Assembly: GCA_029261795.1 (NCBI GenBank) | Contig: JAJDAP010000019.1 | Span: 31,706 to 95,705, forward strand | Reading direction: 5' to 3' | Source: Deltaproteobacteria bacterium | GTDB lineage: Bacteria > Myxococcota_A > UBA9160 > UBA6930 | Length of the DNA stretch: 64,000 nucleotides | In this document: positions 35,030-43,976 of the stretch, piece by piece | Numbering within the stretch: the stretch's first letter is position 1 | How the letters are laid out: every line of letters begins with the position of its first letter | Made by a program: the position numbers and the translations under genes | The notes under the pieces: generated by a model | Database searches by the model: none | Seen by the model: the letters and a program-made list of their open reading frames with translations, nothing else | What the model was told of the DNA's origin: nothing

Positions 35030-35216
35030 GGCTACCTCACTCGTGGGTGGTTTCTTGGAATGACTCGCCGTCAGGGCTTGCGCGCTGAAGACGTGCAACA
35101 GCCCCGAATCGCCCAGGCGAGGAGGCGATACTAGCAAGCCCGGTCCACGTCGCGGCCCGATGCGAGCTATCGAGCCCCGCGCCGGGTTGCCGCTAGACTG
35201 GCGGCCTGGAGGCAAG
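35030..35216. promoter_or_regulatory. Divergent region between ACP2 and the ammonia-lyase gene
   Basis: This 187-bp space must hold promoters in both directions. TAGACT at 35204-35209 on the plus strand is a -10-like box, followed by GGAGG for the lyase. No palindromic operator stood out. Confidence 0.35.
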
Positions 35217-36809
35217 ATGAGTCTGGGGTCCGCGAGCACACCGGAACGGCCGTCGAGTTCCGACGAGGCCATGGGCGAACGTGCGGTAGGGCTCGAACCG
35301 CTCCGCATCGAAGAAGTCATCTCGATCGCGCGGGGCCGGGTGCGTGTCGGCCTCGACGAGACACCGGCGCTGCGCGAGCGCATCCAGGCGTCACGACGGA
35401 TTCTCGAGGAACTCTCGAGCAAGGGCGAGGCCATCTATGGTGTTCGTACCGGCGTTGGCGCTTCCGTCGAGAACGCGATCCCGGATGCCGGGATCAACGC
35501 GCTGCCGCTCCAGTTGTTGCGTTTCCATGGCTGCGGCACCGGCCGGATCCTCGAGCCTGAAGAAGCCGGCGCCGTGGTTGCCGCGCGGCTGGCGTCGCTT
35601 TCCCGCGGCTACTCGGGCGTCCGCGAGATCCTGCTCGAGCACCTCTGCACCCTGTTGAACGAGCGCGTGCTGCCGTGCATACCAGCCGAAGGGTCCGTGG
35701 GCGCGAGTGGCGACCTGACGCCGCTCTCCTACCTGGCAGCGCTCCTCGTCGGGGAGCGGGAGGCGACCTACCGCGGCCAGCCCATGCTGGCTCGGGAGGC
35801 CCTCGATGCCATCGGGCTGCCGCCGCTGGTGCTGCTACCCAAGGAAAGCCTGGCGTTGATGAACGGCACCAGCGTGATGACGGGGCTCGGTGCCCTCGCC
35901 TTCGAGCGCGGGCTCCAGCTGGCTCGGCTGGCGGCGGCGCTGACGGCTGTTGCGAGCGACACGATGCTCGGCAACCCGGGCCATTTCGACGCACGGATCG
36001 CGGCGCTGCGGCCGCATCCCGGCCAGATCACCATTGCGGATTGGATCCGGGAAGATCTCGAACGGGCCGGCGGCTCGCCGGCGGCGGCGCCGGCGCGCAT
36101 CCAGGATCGCTATTCGATCCGCTGTGCACCCCAGATCATCGGCGTGCTGCTCGATGCGCTCGCGGCGGCTCGGACGATCTTCGAGACCGAGATCAACGGC
36201 GTGAACGACAACCCGGTGATCGATGTCGAGGCCGGCGAGATCCTCCACGGCGGAAACTTCTACGGTGGCCATGTCTGTTTCGCTCTCGATGGCCTGAAGG
36301 CGGCCGTCGCCAGCGTGGCCGACCTGCTCGACCGACAACTCATCTTGTTATGCGGCCGAGACACCAACGGTGGAATGCCCGAGAATCTGGTCGCTCGCAC
36401 CGGGAACGATCGCTTCACCCATCACGGCTTCAAGGCCATGCAGATCTCGACTTCGGCGCTCACGGCCGAGGCCCTCAAGCTCACCGCACCGGCCAGTGCT
36501 TTCAGCCGCAGCACCGAATCCCACAACCAGGACAAGGTGAGCATGGGAACCATCGCGGCCCGGGAATGCCTGCGTATCCTCGAGTTGACCGAAACCGTGG
36601 CGAGCATCCACACGCTCGCGGTCTGCCAGGCCGTCGACTTGCGCCGCGGCGAAGCACGCGCCATCAGGAGCCTCGAGCTCCACGCAGCCGTGCGAAAACA
36701 CGTGAGCATGAACGACGCGGACCGGCGCCAGGATCTCGACATCCAGACCGTGCTCGAGCTGCACCGGAACCAGGAACTCCCGGTCGGCGGCCTGTCAGGC
36801 GCGCCGTGA
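35217..36809 (+). CDS. MIO-type aromatic amino acid ammonia-lyase (HAL/TAL/PAL family)
   Basis: A 530-residue enzyme of the histidine/tyrosine/phenylalanine ammonia-lyase family. The Ala-Ser-Gly that cyclises to the MIO cofactor is at 163-165 (GSVGASGDLTPLS). The catalytic Tyr74 lies in IYGVRTGVG, and EINGVNDNP is conserved. The substrate-selectivity dipeptide is Phe103-His104 (RFHGCGTG), unlike the Ser-His of typical HutH, so a tyrosine or phenylalanine lyase making coumarate or cinnamate is likely. In flexirubin pathways a TAL supplies the aryl starter. GGAGG lies 5 nt before ATG 35217. The following thioesterase gene overlaps by 4 bp. Confidence 0.9.
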   Translation: MSLGSASTPERPSSSDEAMGERAVGLEPLRIEEVISIARGRVRVGLDETPALRERIQASRRILEELSSKGEAIYGVRTGVGASVENAIPDAGINALPLQLLRFHGCGTGRILEPEEAGAVVAARLASLSRGYSGVREILLEHLCTLLNERVLPCIPAEGSVGASGDLTPLSYLAALLVGEREATYRGQPMLAREALDAIGLPPLVLLPKESLALMNGTSVMTGLGALAFERGLQLARLAAALTAVASDTMLGNPGHFDARIAALRPHPGQITIADWIREDLERAGGSPAAAPARIQDRYSIRCAPQIIGVLLDALAAARTIFETEINGVNDNPVIDVEAGEILHGGNFYGGHVCFALDGLKAAVASVADLLDRQLILLCGRDTNGGMPENLVARTGNDRFTHHGFKAMQISTSALTAEALKLTAPASAFSRSTESHNQDKVSMGTIAARECLRILELTETVASIHTLAVCQAVDLRRGEARAIRSLELHAAVRKHVSMNDADRRQDLDIQTVLELHRNQELPVGGLSGAP

Positions 36810-37240
36810 CGCGCCCCCTGGGCGAGGCTTCGATCGAGTTCGAAGTGCCATTCCACGATGTCGACATCACCAATCGCGTCTGGCACGGCCACTACTACAA
36901 ATACTTCGAGATGGCGCGCAGCGCGCTATTCCGCGCACATCAGCTAGAAGACGGCGAGCTGGTCCCGGGCCGATACGCGCTCTATGTCATCGAGACCCAT
37001 TGCCGCCACACGGCGCCACTTCGCTACGGCGACCGCTTGCGCGCCACGGCGCGGTTTCGCGACATCGAGCATCGCCTCGCGATCGACTACGAAGTGACGA
37101 ATCTCGGGCTCGATCAGCGGGCCGCGCGGGGCCACACCCTGATTGCCGTCACCGATCTCGAGGGACGACTGCTACTGCGCACACCGTCCGAAATCGTGTG
37201 CCGCATCTCGGAAGAGAAGGCAGCTTCTACTCTCGATTGA
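36806..37240 (+). CDS. Acyl-CoA/ACP thioesterase, 4-hydroxybenzoyl-CoA thioesterase type (ApeK-like)
   Basis: A 144-residue hot-dog thioesterase. It begins with an EVPFHDVDITNRVWHGHYYKYFE block, the D-x-x-x-x-x-V-x-H-x-x-Y pattern whose Asp is catalytic in this family. It likely releases stalled or finished aryl-polyene acyl chains. The GTG start overlaps the stop of the ammonia-lyase gene (GTGA). Its 3' end overlaps the convergent COG4648-type gene by 14 bp. Confidence 0.87.
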   Translation: MTRPLGEASIEFEVPFHDVDITNRVWHGHYYKYFEMARSALFRAHQLEDGELVPGRYALYVIETHCRHTAPLRYGDRLRATARFRDIEHRLAIDYEVTNLGLDQRAARGHTLIAVTDLEGRLLLRTPSEIVCRISEEKAASTLD

Positions 37241-37928
37241 GATCGGCCGCCCGCTGGGCGGCGATGAAAGCTGCCGAGCGACGGCCAGCAGCCGTGTTCT
37301 GCGCGGGAAACAATGCCCCGAAGATGCCATCGACCAGGCCGCCTTCGTAGTGCCGGAAATGGATCTTTCGCACCAGGAACTCTGCGGCTCCGAGTACCGA
37401 CATCGCGATGAAATAGCCCTGGGTCGTGAATGCGACCCAGGCGGATTCCGGGCCCAACCAGGCGAGGCGCCCGATGACCAGCGCACTCGCGATGAAGAAC
37501 GCGGCCCAGACGCCGGTCGAGAGGCGGCAGTAGGAACGCGTGAAGTCCGGTAGTCGGGGCTGGATCATCCGCGCGCCCATTTCGATGATCGACTGCTCTC
37601 CGGATAGCGTGCGAATGAAGACGACGGCCAGTGTCGCGTTCACGAGTGCCGGCAGGAGCCGCAGGGGAAACTCGGCGTTGGAGACGGCCGCCCAAAACAG
37701 TAGCGAGAGCCCGGGCGTTGCGATCAGGGCCAACTCCGACCAGGGCCGGCCTTCGATCCTTCGACGCAGACCGATGCCGGCGAGCGCCAGGACGATCCAG
37801 ACGCCCGCAATTGCGCGAGGCGACCACCACTCGAACGCGGCAGCCGCTGCCAGCGGATACGCCACCAACAGGAGGCCGGCGAACGCGAAGGCGATGCCCT
37901 GCTTCGGATCCAAGCGTGACGTCTCCAC
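37227..37928 (-). CDS. COG4648-type polytopic membrane protein (ApeG-like)
   Basis: A 233-residue protein with about six transmembrane helices. The conserved loops PALVNATLAVVFIRTL, ARMIQPRLPDFTRSYCR and FLVRKIHFRHYEGG mark the COG4648 family, found almost only in aryl polyene-type clusters, where its role is not settled (membrane anchoring or export). GTG 37928 begins just after the ligase stop (TAG GC GTG). A related domain forms the N-terminal half of the protein at 46212-47816. Confidence 0.85.
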   Translation of the reverse strand: METSRLDPKQGIAFAFAGLLLVAYPLAAAAAFEWWSPRAIAGVWIVLALAGIGLRRRIEGRPWSELALIATPGLSLLFWAAVSNAEFPLRLLPALVNATLAVVFIRTLSGEQSIIEMGARMIQPRLPDFTRSYCRLSTGVWAAFFIASALVIGRLAWLGPESAWVAFTTQGYFIAMSVLGAAEFLVRKIHFRHYEGGLVDGIFGALFPAQNTAAGRRSAAFIAAQRAADLNRE

Positions 37929-37930
37929 GC

Positions 37931-39364
37931 CTAACCCTCTCCGCCAGGAGACGTATCCCAGCGTTTGACCTTCCCGGTGGCCGTCATCTCGAGATCTCCG
38001 ACGACCGTGAACTCGCGCGGAATCTTGTACCTCGCGAGCCGTTCCCGCAGGTGTTCGAGCCACTCCTTGCGCGTCGGCTCGCGCTCGGGATCGACCAGAA
38101 CGATCTCGGCCACCGGGATCTCGCCCAGGTGCGGATGCTGCTTGGCGAAGACCCGGCTCGCCTTCACCGCGGCGTGGGCGTCGAGGGCCGCTTCGACCTC
38201 CTCACAGAAGAACTTCATCCCGGCCATGTTGATCCGGTTGCTGCGGCGACCGGCCAGATGCAGATCACCCTCCGCGTCGAAGTAGCCCTGGTCGCCAGTT
38301 CGGAAGCTACCCTGATCGAGGAGATCCTTGGCCAGCACGAAGGGGCGAAGATAGGCGTCGAACAGTCCCGCTCCGCGAATGCAGATCTCGCCGGTCTCAT
38401 CTTCCGAACTCGATTCGAGGACCGATCCATCCTCGCGCCGCAGCCAGACATCGTAGCCCGGCGTGACGCGACCGAGGGCGGTCGGCTTGGTATCGGCCGA
38501 GACCCGATTCATCACCGGCAAGCCCACCTCGATGATGCCGAGGGCCTGCACCAGCGAGAAGCCGAAGCGGGCACGAAAGCGCTCGGCCACCTCCTGGCGC
38601 AACCCGTCTGCGGTGGAAACGGCCAGGCGTACGTCCGGGAGCTGGGTCTCCGAGCGATCCTTGGCGAGCAGACCGTAGTGATAGGGCGAGGCGTAGAAGA
38701 CCGTGGCCTTCGTACGCACCGCGAGCGCCAACACCTCCTTCGCCAGCGAGCTTCGCGGCAGCACGATGCTGGCACCGAAGCGGAGATAGAGGAGGATCGA
38801 GACCAGGAAGTGGTGGGCCATCGGCAACAACCAGAGGATTCGATCCTGCGGGTCGATGCCGAGGATCTGGTTGGCGTTCTCGAGGCGCGCCGCCACGGCT
38901 TCGGCACCCACGATCACGCCCTTGCGACGATCCGTGGTTCCAGAAGTAAAGCGCATGTACGAAGGCTCGAGGGCGCGGAACGCCAGGTCGTCGGGACCGG
39001 GAAGCGCGGCATCGAGGCTCTGGAAGGCACGTTCGGGAAGCGCATCCAGCAGGTGCTGGAGACCGCACTCGCGCACGGCATCGGCCAGGGCCGCGCCACT
39101 TGTGTCATCGGGGATCGGCACCAGACACGCGCCAGCCTCGAGAATCGCCAGGGCATTCAGCACGAACGGCGCGCCCTGTTCCGCGCGTAAACCGCAGCGG
39201 TCCCCGGCGCGGAGACCGGCCTCGCGAAGCTCCGCCGCGCCGCCATCCATGCGCTCGACTAGCGCCGCATAACTCAGCGAGCGATCGGGGTCTCCGCCGA
39301 TGATCAGTGCGGGCTGGTCCGGGCGTTCCGCGGCGTGTTCGCGGATGCGATCCAGCACCTTCAT
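37931..39364 (-). CDS. AMP-forming acyl/aryl-CoA ligase (4-coumarate-CoA ligase-like)
   Basis: A 477-residue ANL-superfamily ligase with the P-loop-like RFTSGTTDRRKG, the middle motifs ALGIIEVGLP and YFDAEGDLHLAGRRSNRI, and the catalytic lysine region MTATGKVKRWD. It activates a carboxylate as acyl-AMP and passes it to CoA or a carrier protein. With an ammonia-lyase 1.1 kb away, coumarate or cinnamate is the most natural substrate; a fatty acid for the acyltransferases is the alternative. The downstream genes are coupled at both ends. Confidence 0.85.
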   Translation of the reverse strand: MKVLDRIREHAAERPDQPALIIGGDPDRSLSYAALVERMDGGAAELREAGLRAGDRCGLRAEQGAPFVLNALAILEAGACLVPIPDDTSGAALADAVRECGLQHLLDALPERAFQSLDAALPGPDDLAFRALEPSYMRFTSGTTDRRKGVIVGAEAVAARLENANQILGIDPQDRILWLLPMAHHFLVSILLYLRFGASIVLPRSSLAKEVLALAVRTKATVFYASPYHYGLLAKDRSETQLPDVRLAVSTADGLRQEVAERFRARFGFSLVQALGIIEVGLPVMNRVSADTKPTALGRVTPGYDVWLRREDGSVLESSSEDETGEICIRGAGLFDAYLRPFVLAKDLLDQGSFRTGDQGYFDAEGDLHLAGRRSNRINMAGMKFFCEEVEAALDAHAAVKASRVFAKQHPHLGEIPVAEIVLVDPEREPTRKEWLEHLRERLARYKIPREFTVVGDLEMTATGKVKRWDTSPGGEG

Positions 39365-40746
39365 GCGCCCGCCTCTCCCTCGCCTAGCAAATCGGAAAAC
39401 AGACTTTCCCGGAAACGTTCGAGCTCGGCTTCCTCGAGCGCTCCCTCCTGATGCACGTGGGCCATGTTGAGGCGACCGTCCCGAAGGCTCATGATGGCCC
39501 CGCTACCTGGCGAGGCGGGAACCGACGGAACGTGGAAGCCGTTCAAGATCGGAGCACCCAGGAACTCGTCCAGCTCCGGAAGGAACTCGCCGGTGAAGGC
39601 AAAGAAGAACGAGCAGAGTTCGCCGCCGAAACTGCGCCGCGCCATCATCGCGTAGAGGCGACCCGGCGCATAACGAGCGAAATCCATGGCGGCGACGCCA
39701 TTCTCGATAGCGCCGCCCTTGATCATCTCGCGGCGCTGGCGCTTCAACTCCGTCACGAGGCCACCGAGATCGCGTGCGTCCTCGGGCATGACCTGGAACC
39801 ACATCATCGAGACGCGGGTGCGGAAGATCGCGCCCTCGGCACCCTTCGGGCGCAGGTTCACCGGGAGCGGCACCACGAACGAGCCCGGCTCGATGCCGCG
39901 AAGGTCGTAGACGGCCAGGTGCGCGCGGATCGATGCAGCGAGGTAGAAGAGCATCGGCGTCAGGAAGCCCGCACTCTCCTTGGCGCGCTCCACGACGCGG
40001 GCGCTGTCCGCGCGATCGAGCGTGTAGACGGGCGCCTTCAGGGCCTGGCGCTGCTTCGCAGAGGGACCCGCCAGGGAACGGGGTGCGTTGGCGGCGAAGC
40101 TCTCCACGTGCGCCTGCCAGGCGCGCGCCTTCTCACCGCGCTCACCGGCATTTCCCGCGGCCTTGAGGATTTCCCATTCTCCCTCGGGCAACGCATCGGG
40201 AGCGCGCGTACCGCTTGCGCAATCGTTCAGGAACTTGATGAAGCTCTCGCTCCCGGAGCCATCGAAGAGCAGGTGCAACCAGGTGAACGCCAGATCCGTT
40301 CCGAGTGCGCCCGCTTCATAGGGAACCACATCGACCTGCAGCAGTTCGCCGCGACGCGCAAAGAACGTGTCGTTCAACCGTTCGCGAAAGATCGCGGGAA
40401 GCGGCACCTCCTCGTTCAGTGTGGCGATGCCGGGCGGCAGCTTGCCTTCGTGAACGTTCACGAGCGGGAATGGTGCTGCGCCGGCCAGATCCAACCGGTA
40501 GCTCGGCGCGTCCAGTCCGAAGCGGCGCCGGATCGGAGCGCGCAGGATCGGGTTGGCGCTCGTCACCTGACGCAACACCTCCTCGAGTCGGCCGGGCTGG
40601 AAGCCCGGACCCAGGCGCAGGACCAGCTGCGAGAGATGCGAAGCATCGTTCTTGCGACGGGTCTCCGCATCGAAAGCCAGTAGGAAGCAATCGGCGCCGG
40701 TGAGCGGGACCGGAGCCGGATCCGCGCCGGCCTTACGGTTCAACAA
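39361..40746 (-). CDS. Condensation-domain-like acyltransferase
   Basis: A 461-residue protein of the HxxxD acyltransferase superfamily (NRPS condensation domains, wax ester synthases, PapA-type enzymes). The active-site motif is WLHLLFDG (His158, Asp162). Other landmarks are RAPIRRRFG near the start and the ELCSFFFAFTGEF region before the C-terminus. It likely forms an ester or amide between an acyl chain and an alcohol or amine acceptor. The TTG start is preceded by tandem 13-bp repeats and lacks a clear Shine-Dalgarno, so the true start is uncertain. Confidence 0.75.
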   Translation of the reverse strand: MLNRKAGADPAPVPLTGADCFLLAFDAETRRKNDASHLSQLVLRLGPGFQPGRLEEVLRQVTSANPILRAPIRRRFGLDAPSYRLDLAGAAPFPLVNVHEGKLPPGIATLNEEVPLPAIFRERLNDTFFARRGELLQVDVVPYEAGALGTDLAFTWLHLLFDGSGSESFIKFLNDCASGTRAPDALPEGEWEILKAAGNAGERGEKARAWQAHVESFAANAPRSLAGPSAKQRQALKAPVYTLDRADSARVVERAKESAGFLTPMLFYLAASIRAHLAVYDLRGIEPGSFVVPLPVNLRPKGAEGAIFRTRVSMMWFQVMPEDARDLGGLVTELKRQRREMIKGGAIENGVAAMDFARYAPGRLYAMMARRSFGGELCSFFFAFTGEFLPELDEFLGAPILNGFHVPSVPASPGSGAIMSLRDGRLNMAHVHQEGALEEAELERFRESLFSDLLGEGEAGA

Positions 40747-40792
40747 GAGGGCTCAACAAGAGGGCTCAACGAGAAGGCTCAACGGAGAGAGT
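40741..40792. repeat. Tandem 13-bp repeats between two pathway genes
   Basis: CAACAAGAGGGCT occurs twice exactly (40741-40753, 40754-40766), then as CAACGAGAAGGCT (40767-40779) and a degenerate fourth copy. They fill the gap between the stop of the flavoprotein gene and the TTG start of the condensation-like gene. Each unit carries TTG on the coding strand, so copy number may shift the start context. Confidence 0.75.
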
Positions 40793-42046
40793 TCAAGTGA
40801 CGGCCAGTTCGGCCGGATCGTTGTCGACGAGCGCCCGGCGGCACATGAAATCGAGCAGCCAGGGGCCGTAGCGTCCGTGGCTCGCTTCGCCGGTGAAGAC
40901 CCGCGGCAGGTAGCGGCCGAAATGGAGATCCAGGATCGCGCCGAAGCGGGTCGAGCGCGCAACCTCGCCGACCTGGAGGAGCGTGAAGAGTCGACCGTTG
41001 TAGAAATGATCGACCACGTGCTGCCAGGTTTCGAGGTGATGGATCACCCACGCTTCGTAGCGCTTCATGGCCTCCGGCGTGGCGCCGGCGCCGAGGGCCT
41101 TCGCCAGGGCCCGCGCGCCGTCCATGCCGATCAACAGCCCGCTGGAGAAGACGGGATCGATGAAACCGAAAGCATCGCCGAGCAGCGCCCAGTTCGGTCC
41201 GAAGCCGCGGCGCGTCAGCAGTTGATAGTTCGTGTACTTGAATACGGACGTTATGCGACGGGGCCGGCCCTTCCACTGGCCGATGACACGATCGCTGGCG
41301 AGGTAGCCATCAAACTGCTCCTCTGCAGTGCTGCCGAACTTGGCGAGTTCTGCGAACGGAACCACCAGACCCACGGAGACCTTTCCCGGTAGCGGGATAC
41401 GCCAGCTCCAACCGTGCTCGAGCACGTCCGTGTGGACGTTGCCGCGTTCGATCAGCCCGACGTCTTCCATGTGCGCGTGAAGGGCCATATCCCGGCGTTC
41501 ACCAGTCTCGGTTTCCAGGTCGAACAACTGCGCGAGCGTGCGCCGACGTCCGGTCGCGTCCACGATGAAGTCGGGCTGTTGGCCGTGGAAGGTCGCGTCC
41601 GCGGCACGCAGACTTTCCTCGCTCAAGCGGATCCGCTCGCCCTCGCCGGTCTTCTCGACCCGGCCCGTCGTCTCGACGATCTCGGCGCCAGCGCGTTCGG
41701 CTGCAGCCAGGATCGAGGCGTCCAGCTGGTCTCGCGGCGTGTTGTACGAGTAGGTGGTCTGGGCGCCGCGGATCGTATCGAAGCGCAGGTTCATGATCTC
41801 TTCGCCGCCACGCAGCACGAAGGTCGCTCCGGGTTTGTAGATGCTGTAGGCCCGGACCTCTTCCTCGATGCCGAGCTCGGCGAGGAACGGAATGACCGCG
41901 GGGACCAGCGATTCGCCCACGACGATCTCGGGACGCTTGCCGATATCGAAGATCGCGACGTCGACCCCGGCTTGCGCCAGCCTTGCACCCAGGGAAGCTC
42001 CCGCGGGCCCCCCGCCCAGAATCGCAACCGATCTCAGCGTCGACAT
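40793..42046 (-). CDS. FAD-dependent halogenase/hydroxylase-like oxidoreductase 2
   Basis: A 417-residue flavoprotein with GGGPAG (11-16), the VGESLVPA box (43-50) and a WxWxIP motif (WSWRIP, 213-218) as in flavin-dependent halogenases. At the place where halogenases have the catalytic lysine (in ATFK-type context) it has Val (ATFVLRG, 74-80), although Lys71 lies close by. It may therefore be a hydroxylase or a halogenase with shifted lysine. Start at ATG 42046; TATCTT lies 7 nt upstream, suggesting a leaderless transcript. Confidence 0.8.
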   Translation of the reverse strand: MSTLRSVAILGGGPAGASLGARLAQAGVDVAIFDIGKRPEIVVGESLVPAVIPFLAELGIEEEVRAYSIYKPGATFVLRGGEEIMNLRFDTIRGAQTTYSYNTPRDQLDASILAAAERAGAEIVETTGRVEKTGEGERIRLSEESLRAADATFHGQQPDFIVDATGRRRTLAQLFDLETETGERRDMALHAHMEDVGLIERGNVHTDVLEHGWSWRIPLPGKVSVGLVVPFAELAKFGSTAEEQFDGYLASDRVIGQWKGRPRRITSVFKYTNYQLLTRRGFGPNWALLGDAFGFIDPVFSSGLLIGMDGARALAKALGAGATPEAMKRYEAWVIHHLETWQHVVDHFYNGRLFTLLQVGEVARSTRFGAILDLHFGRYLPRVFTGEASHGRYGPWLLDFMCRRALVDNDPAELAVT

Positions 42047-42117
42047 TGCAGCGAAGATACGAAACGGGCCCGATGGCATCAACGCATTCGATGCGGAAGG
42101 GGGGAGACGGAGCCGAC

Positions 42118-42555
42118 TCAGCGCAGTTTGACGTAGGTCCCGGTGAGATTGACCCGTGCCACGGCCCCGCCGGCAGCGCATTTGTAGGTCGTGGCGCTGC
42201 CACTCACGGGGCCACCCGTATTCGACTTGATCTCGATCACGGCGTTGGCGCCCAGGCTCGCGGCCTGGCGCTGAAGCGCGACCAGGGCGGACAGGAAGGC
42301 GACTTCACAGGCCTCTTCGTCGGAGCGGAACATCGAACGGGTCGCCTTGTTGGTGCGGCCGGTACGGATCACCTTGGCGACCTTGGGATGGGATTGGGAC
42401 CCGAAGAACAATCGGACGTCCGACAACTGTTCCTGCCCGAGCGGGCCCTCGATCGCGGCCTTGATCGGGAGTTCATGGGCGGTATTCCGGGCGGACGCGG
42501 CCACCGGATAGAGCACGAGGGCCGAGACGGCCAACAAGCATGCGAAGCGAGACAT
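42118..42555 (-). CDS. Exported small protein with a YbjQ-like C-terminal segment
   Basis: A 145-residue protein with a Sec signal peptide (MSRFACLLAVSALVLYPVAASA). The C-terminal part QAASLGANAVIEIKSNTGG followed by YKCAAGGAVARVNLTG resembles the heavy-metal-binding YbjQ fold or proteins loosely annotated as excinuclease-like in aryl polyene loci. It is likely periplasmic. AGGAGGAG precedes the ATG. The function is unknown; its position within the pathway genes suggests a role in transport or assembly. Confidence 0.65.
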   Translation of the reverse strand: MSRFACLLAVSALVLYPVAASARNTAHELPIKAAIEGPLGQEQLSDVRLFFGSQSHPKVAKVIRTGRTNKATRSMFRSDEEACEVAFLSALVALQRQAASLGANAVIEIKSNTGGPVSGSATTYKCAAGGAVARVNLTGTYVKLR

Positions 42556-42598
42556 ACGAAACTCCTCCTGGTGCCGAAGGATAGCCCCTTGCCCGCTT

Positions 42599-43888
42599 TC
42601 AACCTGTGATCGAGCGACCCGCCGCGGCCCGGACCTCGGCGGGTGAAACCTCAGCGAGCGAGCTGGCGCGATCCGCGGCGAGCGCCGCCGCGATGCCGAT
42701 CGCTTCGCCGGTCGCGAGCGCTGTCCCGATCACGCGGAGTGCACCGAGCGCTTCGTGGCTGGCGGACATGCACCTTCCCGCCACACCCAACCTGGCATGG
42801 GTCGCACTGATCAGGGCGCCGAGGGGAACCCCGTAGGGCGCCTCCGGGTGCCGATAGGTCGCGCCGCGATGATCGTGCCACAACTCGATGGGCCAGCTGG
42901 AGAGCGCGACCTCCTGGTCGCTGCGAAGGCCCGCCAGCAGCGGTTCTGCTTCGACCACGGTCCGTCCCCGGAGCCTGGCAGCCTCGCGACGACCGACCTG
43001 GCGGGGCCAGCTGACGACACGACAATCCTGGTAGCCCGACCGGTTCGCGCGCAGGTGGCGCACGGCATCGTCGACCACTTCTCGCGCCAGGCCTTCGAGC
43101 GCGGCTGGGGCATCCTGGGTCTCGACTAGCAGTTCCCTCGAGAGGTTGAGCGTCATGTAGGCGTCCCTCGAGCCCGGCACGGGTCGCAACAACGCGGACT
43201 CCGCGCGTGGTGTGAGCCCGCCCTGACGCGTGGCGCGCGCCAGGGCCACGGTAAAGCGCAGGCGCCCGTAGCCGGCGGTATCGGCCTCGGGCACGCCCGC
43301 GAGCCGCACGATGTAGGAGGGGAGCTGGCATTCCGCGTCCGAGGCGCGCTCGGTTGCGGCACCGCCGGCAGCGCCGAGCGCGGCCTCGCCACTGGCATCG
43401 ACGACCAGCTCACTCGAAATACGGAACGGACCGGTCGGGCCGAGGCCTGCGAGTTCGCTCGGCCCGGCGGCAGCGGCCAGGCGGGCAGCCTGCAAGCGCG
43501 CTTCGAGTCGGACCACGAGGCTTCGCCGTTTCTGGCATTCGGCGCTGATGACGGCGCCGATCCGCGCAGGATCCGTCGGGAGGACGCGCACCCGACCGAC
43601 CTCCTCCGCCGGCCCCGCCGCGCCGGCGCGGAGCAGGGCGTCGACGAATCGGGCGGGTAGGCCCGGGTTCACGAACGCGCTCGATCCCGTCGAAACCGGT
43701 GCGAACAGGCCGCAGATGGTGTGGACGAAAGCCCCGGTCGCGTTTCCGCCAAGTGCTGGTGCTGCTTCGAGCAGGAGCGTTCGCGCCCCCTGGTCGGCGG
43801 CCGCGATCGCGGCGGCAAAGCCGGCGGGACCACCTCCGACGACGGCCACGTCGTAGTGCTCGGCATCGCCGCCCGATCCATTCGCCAC
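42599..43888 (-). CDS. FAD-dependent oxidoreductase
   Basis: A 429-residue flavoprotein of the FAD-oxidoreductase/fumarate-reductase-like group. It begins with DVAVVGGGPAGFAAAIAAADQG (Rossmann fold) and has GGNATGAFVHTICGLF close behind, then VVDASGEAALG, and ends with an RVIGTALATGEAIGIAAALA block that closes the FAD site. It may desaturate or oxidise a pathway intermediate. GTG 43888 has GGAGG 5-6 nt upstream. It is divergent from the CrtI-like gene at 43977. Confidence 0.82.
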   Translation of the reverse strand: MANGSGGDAEHYDVAVVGGGPAGFAAAIAAADQGARTLLLEAAPALGGNATGAFVHTICGLFAPVSTGSSAFVNPGLPARFVDALLRAGAAGPAEEVGRVRVLPTDPARIGAVISAECQKRRSLVVRLEARLQAARLAAAAGPSELAGLGPTGPFRISSELVVDASGEAALGAAGGAATERASDAECQLPSYIVRLAGVPEADTAGYGRLRFTVALARATRQGGLTPRAESALLRPVPGSRDAYMTLNLSRELLVETQDAPAALEGLAREVVDDAVRHLRANRSGYQDCRVVSWPRQVGRREAARLRGRTVVEAEPLLAGLRSDQEVALSSWPIELWHDHRGATYRHPEAPYGVPLGALISATHARLGVAGRCMSASHEALGALRVIGTALATGEAIGIAAALAADRASSLAEVSPAEVRAAAGRSITG

Positions 43889-43976
43889 GCCGCCCTCCCC
43901 GTTTCGAGCATCCGCGCCACCAGTGTGCCAAAGCTGCCGACCGTCGGAATCCGCAACGGTGGGCTAAAACCTCGGG

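Noticed and set aside
35217..36809. Annotation as hutH (histidine degradation)
   Set aside because: No other hut genes are nearby, the selectivity pair is Phe-His rather than Ser-His, and the gene sits within polyene biosynthesis genes.
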